In this document: in pieces, positions 47,562-55,648 of the stretch | Numbering within the stretch: the stretch's first letter is position 1 | How the letters are laid out: each line of letters opens with the position of its first letter | From: Gammaproteobacteria bacterium | GTDB taxonomy: Bacteria; Pseudomonadota; Gammaproteobacteria; Xanthomonadales; SZUA-36 | Length of the DNA stretch: 64,000 bases | Direction: 5' to 3' | NCBI GenBank assembly: GCA_021772915.1 | Contig: JAJFLB010000009.1 | Span: forward strand, 1 to 64,000 | Program-made: the position numbers and the translations under genes | The notes under the pieces: model-generated | What the model was told of the DNA's origin: nothing | What the model saw: only the letters and a program-made list of their open reading frames with translations | Database searches by the model: none

Positions 47562-47591
47562 TTACCAGTACTCCTTCAAGGTGATATTGCC

Positions 47592-47699
47592 ATGTTCAGA
47601 GCCAAACAGATGAATCAGGACAAGGCACTGTCCGTAGACAATGGCTGGTCCTTGTTAAGAATTACTATGCTGAAAAAGGACTGGAATTCCGATGACTGA
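47592..47699 (+). CDS. Possible 35-codon leader ORF before the corrinoid gene
   Basis: ATG with AAGGTGA 7 nt upstream; the frame ends in TGA at 47697-47699, overlapping the corrinoid protein start (47692) by 8 nt. The product (MFRAKQMNQDKALS..., 35 residues) matches nothing I know. It may only couple translation of the next gene. Confidence 0.3.
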   Translation: MFRAKQMNQDKALSVDNGWSLLRITMLKKDWNSDD

Positions 47700-48390
47700 C
47701 GAATTTGATGACGACATTATCCTGTCGGAATTGCCGGACGATGAACTTGTAGAGCAGATTTTCGATGACCTCTACGACGGATTGGCCGAGGAGATCGCCG
47801 AGGGCACCCAGATACTTCTGGACCGGGGCTGGAGTGCGACGAAAGTACTCGAAGAAGCACTGGTAGCCGGGATGACCATTGTTGGTGTCGATTTTCGTGA
47901 TGGCATCCTGTTTGTTCCTGAAGTACTTTTGGCGGCCAACGCGATGAAAGCCGGGATGGCGATTCTTAAACCGATTTTGGCCGAAACCGGCGCCAAACCC
48001 GTGGGCAAAATCGTCGTGGGTACGGTCAAGGGCGACATCCACGATATCGGCAAGAACCTGGTTGGCATGATGATGGAGGGTGCCGGTTTTGAGGTCATCG
48101 ATCTGGGAATCAACGTCCCGGCAGAGACTTACATTGAGGCGATTGAATCAAACGGGGCAAACATCCTGGGCATGTCGGCCTTACTCACCACCACCATGCC
48201 CTATATGAAAGTGGTTATTGATACCATGATTGAAAAAGGCATTCGTAAGGATTACATTGTGCTGGTCGGGGGCGCCCCTCTGAATGAAGAATTTTGTGAA
48301 GCGATCGGTGCCGATGCGTATTGCCGTGACGCGGCGACAGCCGTGGACGTTGCCAGGGAGTTGCTCGCTCGTGCAGTGCATCGTAATTAA
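47692..48390 (+). CDS. Corrinoid (B12-binding) methyl carrier protein
   Basis: A 232-residue protein of the MtbC/MttC type. An N-terminal helical cap (about residues 15-90), then a Rossmann-like cobalamin domain with GDIHDIGKNLVG, the DxHxxG motif whose histidine is the lower cobalt ligand, GFEVIDLGINVP and MSALLTTTMPYM, and VGGAPLNEEF. It carries the methyl group from the MttB-type enzymes to a second methyltransferase, which is not in this window. Its stop codon lies inside the left arm of the 28-bp inverted repeat. An Asp/Glu-rich N terminus (DEFDDDIILSELPDDE) is unusual for this family. Confidence 0.93.
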   Translation: MTDEFDDDIILSELPDDELVEQIFDDLYDGLAEEIAEGTQILLDRGWSATKVLEEALVAGMTIVGVDFRDGILFVPEVLLAANAMKAGMAILKPILAETGAKPVGKIVVGTVKGDIHDIGKNLVGMMMEGAGFEVIDLGINVPAETYIEAIESNGANILGMSALLTTTMPYMKVVIDTMIEKGIRKDYIVLVGGAPLNEEFCEAIGADAYCRDAATAVDVARELLARAVHRN

Positions 48391-48630
48391 TGGCACTTTC
48401 AGCCAGACGCAATGTGGTTAGCCGTAAGGCAGGTTCCCGCCGGGGTAGCCATTCTACCCCAAGGGGGCATAACACAGCGGATGACCGTATTGCGCCTGGC
48501 CCGAAGGGAGGCTACCTGTGGCAGCACTGCCGCGTTAGGCCTCTTGGAAAGGACCAGCCATTCCCCGCGAGCCCCGTCTTGCATTGCAACCACAGGTAGC
48601 CTCTGAAAGCACCATTAATTACGATGCACT
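48375..48630. repeat. Structured element with 28-bp inverted ends, nested hairpins
   Basis: AGTGCATCGTAATTAATGG at 48375 begins a 28-bp arm whose inverse is at 48603-48630 (26 of 28 match). Nested inside are a perfect 14-bp inverted repeat (GAGGCTACCTGTGG, 48508-48521 with 48590-48603) and a 7-bp hairpin GGGGTAG/CTACCCC at 48442-48460. The left arm covers the last five codons of the corrinoid gene. The 200-bp interior shows no gene. It may be a mobile MITE-like insertion that copied gene sequence, or an mRNA structure between the corrinoid and DUF1638 genes. I saw no clear cobalamin-riboswitch B12 box. Confidence 0.65.
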
Positions 48631-48649
48631 ACACCATGGCTTCTTGAGT

Positions 48650-49252
48650 ATGCAATCCGCCCGACACACTACACTGGTTATCGCCTGCGGTGCGATTGCC
48701 AGGGAGTTGGTTCGAATCAAGAACCTAAACGGCTGGAGTCATATAGAGTTCCAATGCCTGCCGGCGGAATTGCACAATACGCCGGACAAGATTCCGGCGG
48801 CAGTGAAGAAAAAAATAGAGTCTCAGGCGGCTCACTATGATCAGGTATACGTCGCCTACGCAGATTGCGGCACGGGTGGCATGCTCGACCGAATGTTGGA
48901 CGAATACAATATAGAGCGTATTCCCGGGGCCCATTGTTACGAGTTTTACGCCGGCAGCGAGCTGTTTCACCAACTTGCAGATGCAGAACCCGGTAGTTTT
49001 TATCTCACTGACTTTCTTGTACAAAATTTTGAACGTCTGGTCGTCAAAGGTCTGGGGTTGGATCGACAGCCACAGTTGATGCCGGTGTATTTTGGCAATT
49101 ACAAGCGAGTTGTGTACCTGGCGCAGACCGAGGCGGAGGATTTGCAGACCAGGGCAAGGGAACAGGCGGAATTCCTTGGGCTGGACTATCATTACCGGCA
49201 CTGTGGTGATGATCCGCTTTCACTCGTTCTAAAACCTGCTTTGGAGCACTAA
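48650..49252 (+). CDS. DUF1638-family protein
   Basis: A 200-residue soluble protein. It starts with TLVIACGAIARELV, then LPAELHNTPDKIP, YVAYADCGTGGMLD, IPGAHCYEFYAG and SFYLTDFLVQNFERLV: the pattern of DUF1638, often beside MttB and corrinoid genes. The conserved cysteines (ACGAI, DCGTGG, AHCYEF) suggest a metal or corrinoid-handling role, but no function is established to my knowledge. I use the ATG at 48650. The frame upstream runs into the inverted repeat. The next gene starts 5 nt after its stop. Confidence 0.82.
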   Translation: MQSARHTTLVIACGAIARELVRIKNLNGWSHIEFQCLPAELHNTPDKIPAAVKKKIESQAAHYDQVYVAYADCGTGGMLDRMLDEYNIERIPGAHCYEFYAGSELFHQLADAEPGSFYLTDFLVQNFERLVVKGLGLDRQPQLMPVYFGNYKRVVYLAQTEAEDLQTRAREQAEFLGLDYHYRHCGDDPLSLVLKPALEH

Positions 49253-49257
49253 TCCAG

Positions 49258-49572
49258 ATGCCAAAACTAACCACCATCTATTGGCGCGACATTCCGGCAC
49301 AGGTCATCGGGCAACAGGGGAGAAAGCGCTACAAACGAGTATTACCCAAGCAATTTGAACTGGCCATTGACCGGGCGGCAATGCGTGCCGGCAGGGGATC
49401 CAGCAATGCCTTCCTGGAAGATTGGCGTCGCGAAAGCTGCCGCTGCGAGGGCGATATCGAGCAGGCTGTCAAACAACAGCTAATGCAACTTGAAGCCCAG
49501 TTTCCGGACGACATACTCGAAGCTGTGGTTAAATCCGGGGGTGTTGCAAAGCCTTCAAATCCAATAGATTGA
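49258..49572 (+). CDS. Small Virulence_fact (PF13769-like) domain protein
   Basis: A 104-residue protein starting PKLTTIYWRDIPAQV, with the signature GRKRYKRVLPKQFELAIDRAAM and AFLEDWRRESC. The family is named for virulence but occurs in environmental bacteria beside MttB, DUF1638 and folate genes, so the name is probably misleading. A conserved RRESC.C pair of cysteines stands in the middle. No signal peptide. The neighbours lie 5 nt on each side, indicating one transcript with the corrinoid genes. Possible assembly or activation factor, by context only. Confidence 0.75.
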   Translation: MPKLTTIYWRDIPAQVIGQQGRKRYKRVLPKQFELAIDRAAMRAGRGSSNAFLEDWRRESCRCEGDIEQAVKQQLMQLEAQFPDDILEAVVKSGGVAKPSNPID

Positions 49573-49576
49573 TGCC

Positions 49577-51649
49577 ATGAGTCTTCGGCTGGGTATTGAT
49601 ACCGGTGGCACCTATACAGACGCGGTGCTGGTCGACGTTCATCAGCAGATTGTTGCTACCGCCAAATGCCTGACTACCCGGCATGACCTCACCCTGGGAA
49701 TTGCCAATACACTGAGAGAACTGCCACAGGAAACGCTGCGTGGCGTAGAAATGGTGGCGCTTTCCACCACCTTGTCTACGAATTCGGTCGTGGAAGGCCG
49801 GGGCGGGCCTGTGGGTGTGTTGCTGCCTGGCTACCGGGATCAGCAAGTCCAAAAAAGTGGTCTGCTGAAAGTTTTCGAGCCAGGGATGGTGATTACGCTT
49901 TCGGGTGGTCATGACGCCAGTGGTAATGAGCTGCAAGCCCTGGATGAGAAGGCTGCCGGCGTTGCAATTCTGGCGTTGGCAGACAAGGTCTCCACCTTTG
50001 CGATTTCATCCATGTTCGGGGTGCGAAACCCCGCTCACGAAGTACGTCTGCGGAAGCTGGTTCTCGACTTGTGCGCCAAACCCGTGACCTGTGGCCATGA
50101 ACTGGCCACCGATCTGGACGCGCCACGCAGGGCGCTGACTGTTGCGCTCAATGCCCGTATGGTACCCATCATCCACGAGCTGATCATGGCGGTTCAGAAA
50201 ATCATGCGATTGATGGAAATCCAGGCCCCGCTGATGATGGTCAAGGGTAATGGGTCTTTGGTTAATACTGAAACCGCCTTGCGCCAACCGGTGGGTACGG
50301 TCTTGTCAGGGCCAGCCGCGAGTGTGGTCGGGGCCTGTGCTCTGACCGGAGCCGGCAATGCCATCATCGCTGATATGGGTGGCACCACCACCGACATTGC
50401 GGTGGTAACCGACGGCCAGGCGGCGTTGGGCGATGATGGTGTGCGTATCGGTGACTGGAAGCCCATGGTTGAAGCTGTACGTGTGATTTCAGTTGGCCTT
50501 GGTGGTGACAGTGAAGTACGTTTCAGTGTGGGCACGGGCATCGAAATTGGTCCCCGCCGCGTGGTCCCGCTCAGCTTGCTTGCCCATCAGTTTCCTGCTG
50601 TTTTGGATGCGCTAAGGCAACAATTAAACAAGGCCCCGAGTCGCCGTAATAATCTTTTTGCGCTGCAACTTGAGCACAACGAGCTGTTATTGTCCGGTTG
50701 CTCGGCGGCAGAATTCAAGGCCTGGGAGTTGCTCAACGGGCAAGCGGTCGAGCTGGATTCAATCGTGGAGACAGATCGTGAAACCGCACGAGCCATAAGC
50801 CGCCTGCAACGTTTGGGGCTGGTGGTCTACAGTGGTTTCACACCCAGTGACGCTGCCCACGTGCTGGGTCTGAGCACACACTGGAATTTGGAGGCAGCAA
50901 ACCTGGCAGCGCTGCTCTGGGCGCGTCAAATGCGCCACATTTACGGTTTGGGACGCTGGCAGGAGGGTGATGCCCTCACACCCAGTCAACACGTTTTTGA
51001 GCGCGTCAATCAACGCATTTCTCAAGTCATGATAGAAGCCGGCTTGCATCACCACAATAAGCTGGACCGGTCAGCCGTTGGAGGCCTGACGGGGATGTTG
51101 GCCGAGCTTATATACGAGTCCGGTGATGCTGCCGGTAGTACCGTGGAAACCGGCTCCCTGTTTCAGCTCGGGTTCGCGGCAGACCACCCGGTGGTGGCGG
51201 TCGGCGCACCCGCTGCGGCCTTCTTCCCGGACGCGGCAAAGCGACTGGGTGCAAAACTCGCTTTACCCGAGCATGCGGCGGTGGCCAATGCTTATGGGGC
51301 CGTAATGGGTAGCGTGATACAACGCTCACATGTCACCGTGACGCAACCACTGAACGGACAATTTATCGTCCACAGTAACCGTGAACCCATTCACTTCGAC
51401 AAGCTGGAAGAGGCCGTCGAAACCGCCAGGGAACTGGCCACAAAGCAGGCTCAGGCGCTGGCAACTGAGGCCGGTGCCGGGATAATTGAGATTAAGCTGG
51501 ACAGTGACGAGAAGCATATTCAGCACGACGTCGATGGCGATCTTTTTCTGGAAACCCGGATCACGGCGACGGCAACGGGCAGGCCACCGATTCAGGATGT
51601 TTTGTCCCGGGTTGACAGCCCCACGAAGCGTGCTTGTGGCCATGACTGA
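49577..51649 (+). CDS. Hydantoinase/oxoprolinase-type ASKHA ATPase
   Basis: A 690-residue protein. N-terminal hydantoinase A domain with phosphate-1 motif LGIDTGGTYTDAVLVD, then SGPAASVVGA, phosphate-2 motif IADMGGTTTDIAVV and, near the C terminus, VAVGAPAAAFFPDAAKRL. All are features of ASKHA ATPases. True 5-oxoprolinase and hydantoinase subunits come with a B subunit, which is absent here. The last gene but one of the corrinoid cluster, overlapping the Fe-S protein by 8 nt. The RamA and RACo activators of corrinoid proteins also have ASKHA-like ATPase domains, so a reductive-activation role is attractive, as an inference. Confidence 0.85.
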   Translation: MSLRLGIDTGGTYTDAVLVDVHQQIVATAKCLTTRHDLTLGIANTLRELPQETLRGVEMVALSTTLSTNSVVEGRGGPVGVLLPGYRDQQVQKSGLLKVFEPGMVITLSGGHDASGNELQALDEKAAGVAILALADKVSTFAISSMFGVRNPAHEVRLRKLVLDLCAKPVTCGHELATDLDAPRRALTVALNARMVPIIHELIMAVQKIMRLMEIQAPLMMVKGNGSLVNTETALRQPVGTVLSGPAASVVGACALTGAGNAIIADMGGTTTDIAVVTDGQAALGDDGVRIGDWKPMVEAVRVISVGLGGDSEVRFSVGTGIEIGPRRVVPLSLLAHQFPAVLDALRQQLNKAPSRRNNLFALQLEHNELLLSGCSAAEFKAWELLNGQAVELDSIVETDRETARAISRLQRLGLVVYSGFTPSDAAHVLGLSTHWNLEAANLAALLWARQMRHIYGLGRWQEGDALTPSQHVFERVNQRISQVMIEAGLHHHNKLDRSAVGGLTGMLAELIYESGDAAGSTVETGSLFQLGFAADHPVVAVGAPAAAFFPDAAKRLGAKLALPEHAAVANAYGAVMGSVIQRSHVTVTQPLNGQFIVHSNREPIHFDKLEEAVETARELATKQAQALATEAGAGIIEIKLDSDEKHIQHDVDGDLFLETRITATATGRPPIQDVLSRVDSPTKRACGHD

Positions 51650-52331
51650 ACAAACTGATGTCCATGCGTTACTTAGACCCTGGGGTTTACTGGTACTGGG
51701 CTCATTGCCCGTTTCGAGTGAGGATCAAGTGCCGGAAATAGCACCCGGTTGTCCCGCCCGGCAACTACTTTTGGTAGGCAATGGGGGATCATCGTTCTGG
51801 CCGGTTTTTAGCCGCTCCCAGGAGTACCATGATGGCCGACCCAATCCGCTTGATCGCTGGAGTAAGCGGGCCGGAGATGAAATCGCTCTGAGTTTGGGCA
51901 GTTGCGCTGTCTATCCCTTTGAAGGTCCGCCTTTTCAGCCCTTTCTTCGGTGGGCCGGAAAATCGCGTGAGGCCAGGCAATCGCGGCTCTCAATGTTTAT
52001 CCACGAACGCTTCGGGTTGTGGCACGCCTATCGTTTTGCGCTGGCTTTTTCTGAGTCACCAAATGACCTGGTTGCAGAAACGGGGTTTACCTCTCCGTGT
52101 CTTGAGTGTGAGCAAAAGCCCTGTCTGGATGCCTGCCCGGTGGAAGCGTTCAGTGGTGGTGAATACTGTGTGGACAGCTGCATCAACTACCTTGGTTCCG
52201 ACCCGGACTCGCCGTGCCGGAAGCTGGGCTGTGCGTCGCGCAGAGCTTGTCCGCAAGGCGCCGAATTCACCTACTTGCCACAGCATGCAAGTTTTCACAT
52301 GGATGCCTTTGTTGAAACGCAGCTGCGGTAG
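51642..52331 (+). CDS. Fe-S protein with two ferredoxin-like clusters (QueG-like C-terminal motif)
   Basis: A 229-residue protein. The C-terminal part has CLECEQKPCLDACPVEAF, a standard four-cysteine [4Fe-4S] motif, then YCVDSC, SPCRKLGC and ACP, enough for a second cluster. The last part resembles the ferredoxin domain of epoxyqueuosine reductase and reductive dehalogenases, both cobalamin enzymes. The N-terminal 125 residues are unrecognised (GSSFWPVFSRSQEY, HERFGLWHAYRFAL). The ATG overlaps the ATPase stop by 8 nt, which implies a physical pair. It could pass electrons to inactivated cob(II)alamin. Confidence 0.82.
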   Translation: MTEQTDVHALLRPWGLLVLGSLPVSSEDQVPEIAPGCPARQLLLVGNGGSSFWPVFSRSQEYHDGRPNPLDRWSKRAGDEIALSLGSCAVYPFEGPPFQPFLRWAGKSREARQSRLSMFIHERFGLWHAYRFALAFSESPNDLVAETGFTSPCLECEQKPCLDACPVEAFSGGEYCVDSCINYLGSDPDSPCRKLGCASRRACPQGAEFTYLPQHASFHMDAFVETQLR

Positions 52332-52373
52332 TTAGTGAAGAGGAATTCGTGCCTCGTGAAGAAAGCGCAGGCC

Positions 52374-53099
52374 TTAGAATTCAAACTCAATCAGTAATCT
52401 CAAAGTATGGTCCGGGCTCTTACTGTTGAGTCCAAAAATAACGCCCGCTTCCCAATTCAGTTTGCGGCTATTGGCTATCCTTGTCTGACCCAGAAGTACT
52501 GGGCCAATGCCACGGGCGCCCTCGCTGTTGTAGAATTCAATGGCGGGTTCAAATGATCTTGAATAACGGTAACGGGCTTGCAAGCCAAGTCTGGTTTGAA
52601 GTTCATTTTTAACATCGGAACCCCACACGCCGGATATAAAAAAGTTGGCTGCACCACTCCATTTTCGCCATTCCTTTTCCACCAGGAGACCCGTGGCCAG
52701 CTTCCATTTGTCTTCTGAAGCTTCCCTCTCTAGCTCAAACAGCATGCCCCAATCAGCCGAGAATTCGCCTTGCTCGGTGAGTTGCCACAGGGCTTCTACC
52801 TCGTAGGCTTCAATATCAAAACCCCCGGCATCTGATTTCTTTCCGATCAGATAAACTTCTCCAAACCACCTTTCATTCAGTGAGCGCCCGTAGGCCAGTT
52901 GATGTTGCCACGTGTCGTCGGCGACAAAAGATTGCTCATCCTGAAAAATCATACGCCATTCAATTTCTTGCTCAGACGGGTGGACATAGGGGTGATAAAT
53001 TTTGTCAACCAGTATCCCGACTGCCGGACTATCGCCGGCATACAAGAGCAATAGACCGAGGGACAAGAAAGTCGAATAGATTCGTATCATTTCAATCAT
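52374..53099 (-). CDS. Exported beta-barrel-like protein, last gene of the iron-permease operon
   Basis: A 241-residue protein with a signal peptide (about residues 1-26, ending SPAVG). The mature part is a series of amphipathic strands rich in Trp, Tyr and Glu (for example RWFGEVYLIGKK, YEVEALWQLTEQGEF, WKLATGLLVEKEW), ending LRLLIEFEF, with a C-terminal Phe as in outer-membrane barrels. No family recognised. Its start overlaps the FTR1 stop by 8 nt, so it is made with the permease and may serve iron passage across the outer membrane. Confidence 0.72.
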   Translation of the reverse strand: MIEMIRIYSTFLSLGLLLLYAGDSPAVGILVDKIYHPYVHPSEQEIEWRMIFQDEQSFVADDTWQHQLAYGRSLNERWFGEVYLIGKKSDAGGFDIEAYEVEALWQLTEQGEFSADWGMLFELEREASEDKWKLATGLLVEKEWRKWSGAANFFISGVWGSDVKNELQTRLGLQARYRYSRSFEPAIEFYNSEGARGIGPVLLGQTRIANSRKLNWEAGVIFGLNSKSPDHTLRLLIEFEF

Positions 53100-53928
53100 C
53101 GCTTACCGGTTGGCCGAACCCGTCCTGGATCGGTGGCCGGTTGTGTTTTCCAAGCGCCGCAAAAACCATGACCAAAGCCGCTCCTGCAATATAACTGACA
53201 ATTTGGATGATCGATGGTGTGGCTTCATAACCAATGAGTGCGTAAAGGAGTTGACCGGTAACCGAGTTTTCAGCCAACCAGGCCGAGGTATCCCACAACG
53301 GGCGTGTGGATGAGATCCAATCGGCCTGGGTTAGTTGCAATGTCGCCTGCGAGAGCATGTTGCCGGCAATCAGTGCCAGCAAAATAACCGGTGCACACAA
53401 GTGCCATCTGTCGGGGAGACCTAATAAGCCGTACAAAAGCAGGATTCCAACGCTTATGCCAATACTGAAGCCGATAAAGCTACCGGTCATTACCGACTGA
53501 AAGTTACTTTGTTGAACGTAACCACCCAGATAAAGTACTGCTTCGGCACCTTCGCGAGCGATGGCCAGGGCAACGATACCTGCTGCAAGAAAGGCACCTA
53601 CCCCAGAACCCCAGTGGGTTTCTGCTCGCTGGTTCTGCGCATTGGCTAGTGGTCCTTTGAAAAGGGTCCAGGCGTAAGCAATGATCACCAGTGATATTGA
53701 AATTTGCAGAAAGGCATTAACCACTTCCTGTCCAACATAATCGAACCACTCGGAAATTTCACTCATATGACTGGCATACAGGTATGCAAGCAGAGTTCCC
53801 ACCCCCAAGCCCCATGCCAGCCAGGTGATTTTACGCCGCTGCCCATAACTGATTGCCAGTAATATGCTGATCACCATAACGGCTTCCAGGGTTTCCTGGA
53901 GAATGAGAATGACAGAACTTATCAACAT
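53092..53928 (-). CDS. FTR1-family iron permease
   Basis: A 278-residue inner-membrane protein with seven helices. The second iron-binding motif is canonical, AREGAEAVLYLGG (RExxE). The first one, at the N terminus, reads LQETLEAVMV, with Gln in place of the usual Arg, keeping both Glu. FTR1 proteins move ferric iron made by a ferroxidase or partner. The upstream gene is a cupredoxin-fold protein, 12 bp away, as in EfeUO-like systems, and the downstream barrel overlaps. The whole unit includes a two-component system. Confidence 0.92.
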   Translation of the reverse strand: MLISSVILILQETLEAVMVISILLAISYGQRRKITWLAWGLGVGTLLAYLYASHMSEISEWFDYVGQEVVNAFLQISISLVIIAYAWTLFKGPLANAQNQRAETHWGSGVGAFLAAGIVALAIAREGAEAVLYLGGYVQQSNFQSVMTGSFIGFSIGISVGILLLYGLLGLPDRWHLCAPVILLALIAGNMLSQATLQLTQADWISSTRPLWDTSAWLAENSVTGQLLYALIGYEATPSIIQIVSYIAGAALVMVFAALGKHNRPPIQDGFGQPVSDD

Positions 53929-53940
53929 ACCGTCTCCCTG

Positions 53941-54303
53941 CTATTCGCTTAGGACTAACACTTTGCCTTGTGCTGTCTTTGGGTGAAATTCACCAAAAAA
54001 AGGGTACTCTCCTGGCGGCAAGGGACCCACAAAAACGACTGTTTTGCTGTTGCCATTAATGATTTTCTCCCGATTTAGTTCATAACTCTCAAATTCTTCG
54101 GGTGTAGGATCAAGGTTTGTAATCAACAGTTTGACCTTGGTGTTGGGTGGAATCACGATCTCGGCGGGGTGAAACAGATGATCTTTGATCTCAACCTCAA
54201 TAATGGGTGTTGCTGCAAACGCAGTAAGACTATGCAGCGCAGCCACCAAGCCCAGAAGCACATGGAACCGGCCGGTGATAGTGTGATTCATATTAATTGT
54301 CAT
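53941..54303 (-). CDS. Secreted cupredoxin-domain protein of the iron system
   Basis: A 120-residue exported protein. Signal peptide ends TAFA-ATP. The mature cupredoxin-type domain includes IEVEIKDHLFHPAEIVIPPNTKVKL, NLDPTPEEFESYEL, VGPLPPGEYPFFGEFH and a final GKVLVL. There is no Cys-x-x-x-His-x-x-Met loop, so it cannot form a type-1 copper site. The family occurs beside FTR1 and probably binds Fe or Cu with His/Glu residues. The ATG at 54303 lies 10 bp after the kinase stop. The longer frame overlaps the kinase and has no site. Confidence 0.85.
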   Translation of the reverse strand: MTINMNHTITGRFHVLLGLVAALHSLTAFAATPIIEVEIKDHLFHPAEIVIPPNTKVKLLITNLDPTPEEFESYELNREKIINGNSKTVVFVGPLPPGEYPFFGEFHPKTAQGKVLVLSE

Positions 54304-54313
54304 GCTAACTCCG

Positions 54314-55648
54314 TTAACTGTAGGCGACCGCTGGTTTAGTGGACTCATCTACCGGGAAGTTGACGTGAAAGGCAGTACCCGTTTCAAATCTCGAAGATGA
54401 GATAGTTATCGATGCATCGTGTAACTCAACTATCCCTTGTACAATAGCCAAGCCCAAACCACAACCTGGTACACCGGACTGATGCCGGTCTCCGCCGATT
54501 CGGTAGAATCGTCTGAATATGGCCTCGTGCTGCTCTTTCTCAATACCGCTTCCCGAGTCCTCGACGGTGAGTACTACCCGACCTTCTGATTCCGTGGTGG
54601 AAACCAACACTTCGCCGCCAAACGGTGTGTATTTGTTGGCATTGCTCAAAAGGTTCTGTAATAAGGTAACCAGTGCGAAACGATCTCCAGAGATCTTGCA
54701 GGGCTTGCCATCAAACTCCAGTTTTTGATTCTTGCTTTCAAACTGGTGGTGCTCTTGGGCCATGACTTCGGTTACGAGACCCGCCAGGTTATGGGAAGTA
54801 AAGGAGGCATTGAATTGGTCAGGAGAGCTCCGGTGCAGGTCGAGAATTTGCTCAACAATGTGTCCAAGCCTTTCGGTTGAAACAACCAGTTCCCGGATAT
54901 TCTGGTTATCGGTCGGGATCTCCTTACTGATATTGTGGAGTTGGACTTTGAGTGCGCTGATCGGTGTGCGCAGCTCATGGGCTGCATCGGAGGCAAATTG
55001 TCTTTCCCGCAGTAAAGACCCTTCAAGACGCTTAAGCAATTTATTGGACGATCGCACAATTTGTTTTAGTTCATGACTTGTGGAGCGGGCAGATAGGGGG
55101 CTCAGATCATGTGGTTGCTTGTTTCCCAACTCAGTGGCAAGTCTGCGCAAAGGCTTGAGGCCCTGGCTGACAATTAGCCAGATCAACAGACCGATAACCG
55201 GCAAACCGAGAATGATCGGGAAAACAGACTCAAGGATTACATTCTCGGCCAGTGTATAGCGCAAGTCTGTCCGTTCGGCCACGATAACCCAGTAAGGGCT
55301 TTCGGTATTGAAGTAGGTAACGGTTCGCCACCTGTAGCCTCCAAAATTACTATAGTTAAAGCCGTAATCCAGCGGGGCAATGGCAGTAGCGGGCACATTG
55401 TCTGATGAGGAAATGAGGTGATCCTGTTGCCAGACCTGATACGTGATTGCGCTGTTTTGATCGATATTTGCTCTGGAGTCTTCAATATGAAGGCTGGCAA
55501 TCAGTTTGGCAGTGTCCAGAAGCTGCTTGTCAAATAGTCGTTCAGCTTCTGCCATACTGTACTGGTAACCTTCAAGTGCAGCCAAAAAATTGTACAGTGA
55601 AAAAACTGCAAGAATGACCGCTACCAGAAATATTCGAATGGACTTCAC
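54314..55648 (-). CDS. Sensor histidine kinase, PmrB/QseC-like
   Basis: A 444-residue kinase. TM1 about residues 8-25, a periplasmic domain of about 110 residues, TM2 about 143-162, HAMP, HisKA with His224 (SDAAHELRTPIS), and a HATPase with NANKYTPFGG, DSGSGIEKEQ and GCGLGLAIVQGI. The arrangement matches PmrB and QseC. The start is GTG, overlapping the regulator stop by 4 nt (GTGA), a coupled pair. PmrB senses Fe3+ through acidic residues of its periplasmic domain. The domain here is different, but its genes for iron uptake suggest a metal signal. Confidence 0.92.
   Translation of the reverse strand: MKSIRIFLVAVILAVFSLYNFLAALEGYQYSMAEAERLFDKQLLDTAKLIASLHIEDSRANIDQNSAITYQVWQQDHLISSSDNVPATAIAPLDYGFNYSNFGGYRWRTVTYFNTESPYWVIVAERTDLRYTLAENVILESVFPIILGLPVIGLLIWLIVSQGLKPLRRLATELGNKQPHDLSPLSARSTSHELKQIVRSSNKLLKRLEGSLLRERQFASDAAHELRTPISALKVQLHNISKEIPTDNQNIRELVVSTERLGHIVEQILDLHRSSPDQFNASFTSHNLAGLVTEVMAQEHHQFESKNQKLEFDGKPCKISGDRFALVTLLQNLLSNANKYTPFGGEVLVSTTESEGRVVLTVEDSGSGIEKEQHEAIFRRFYRIGGDRHQSGVPGCGLGLAIVQGIVELHDASITISSSRFETGTAFHVNFPVDESTKPAVAYS

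Noticed and set aside
48391-48649. Cobalamin riboswitch in the gap after the corrinoid gene
   Set aside because: I could not find a convincing B12 box, and the structure is dominated by the long inverted arms that include coding sequence.
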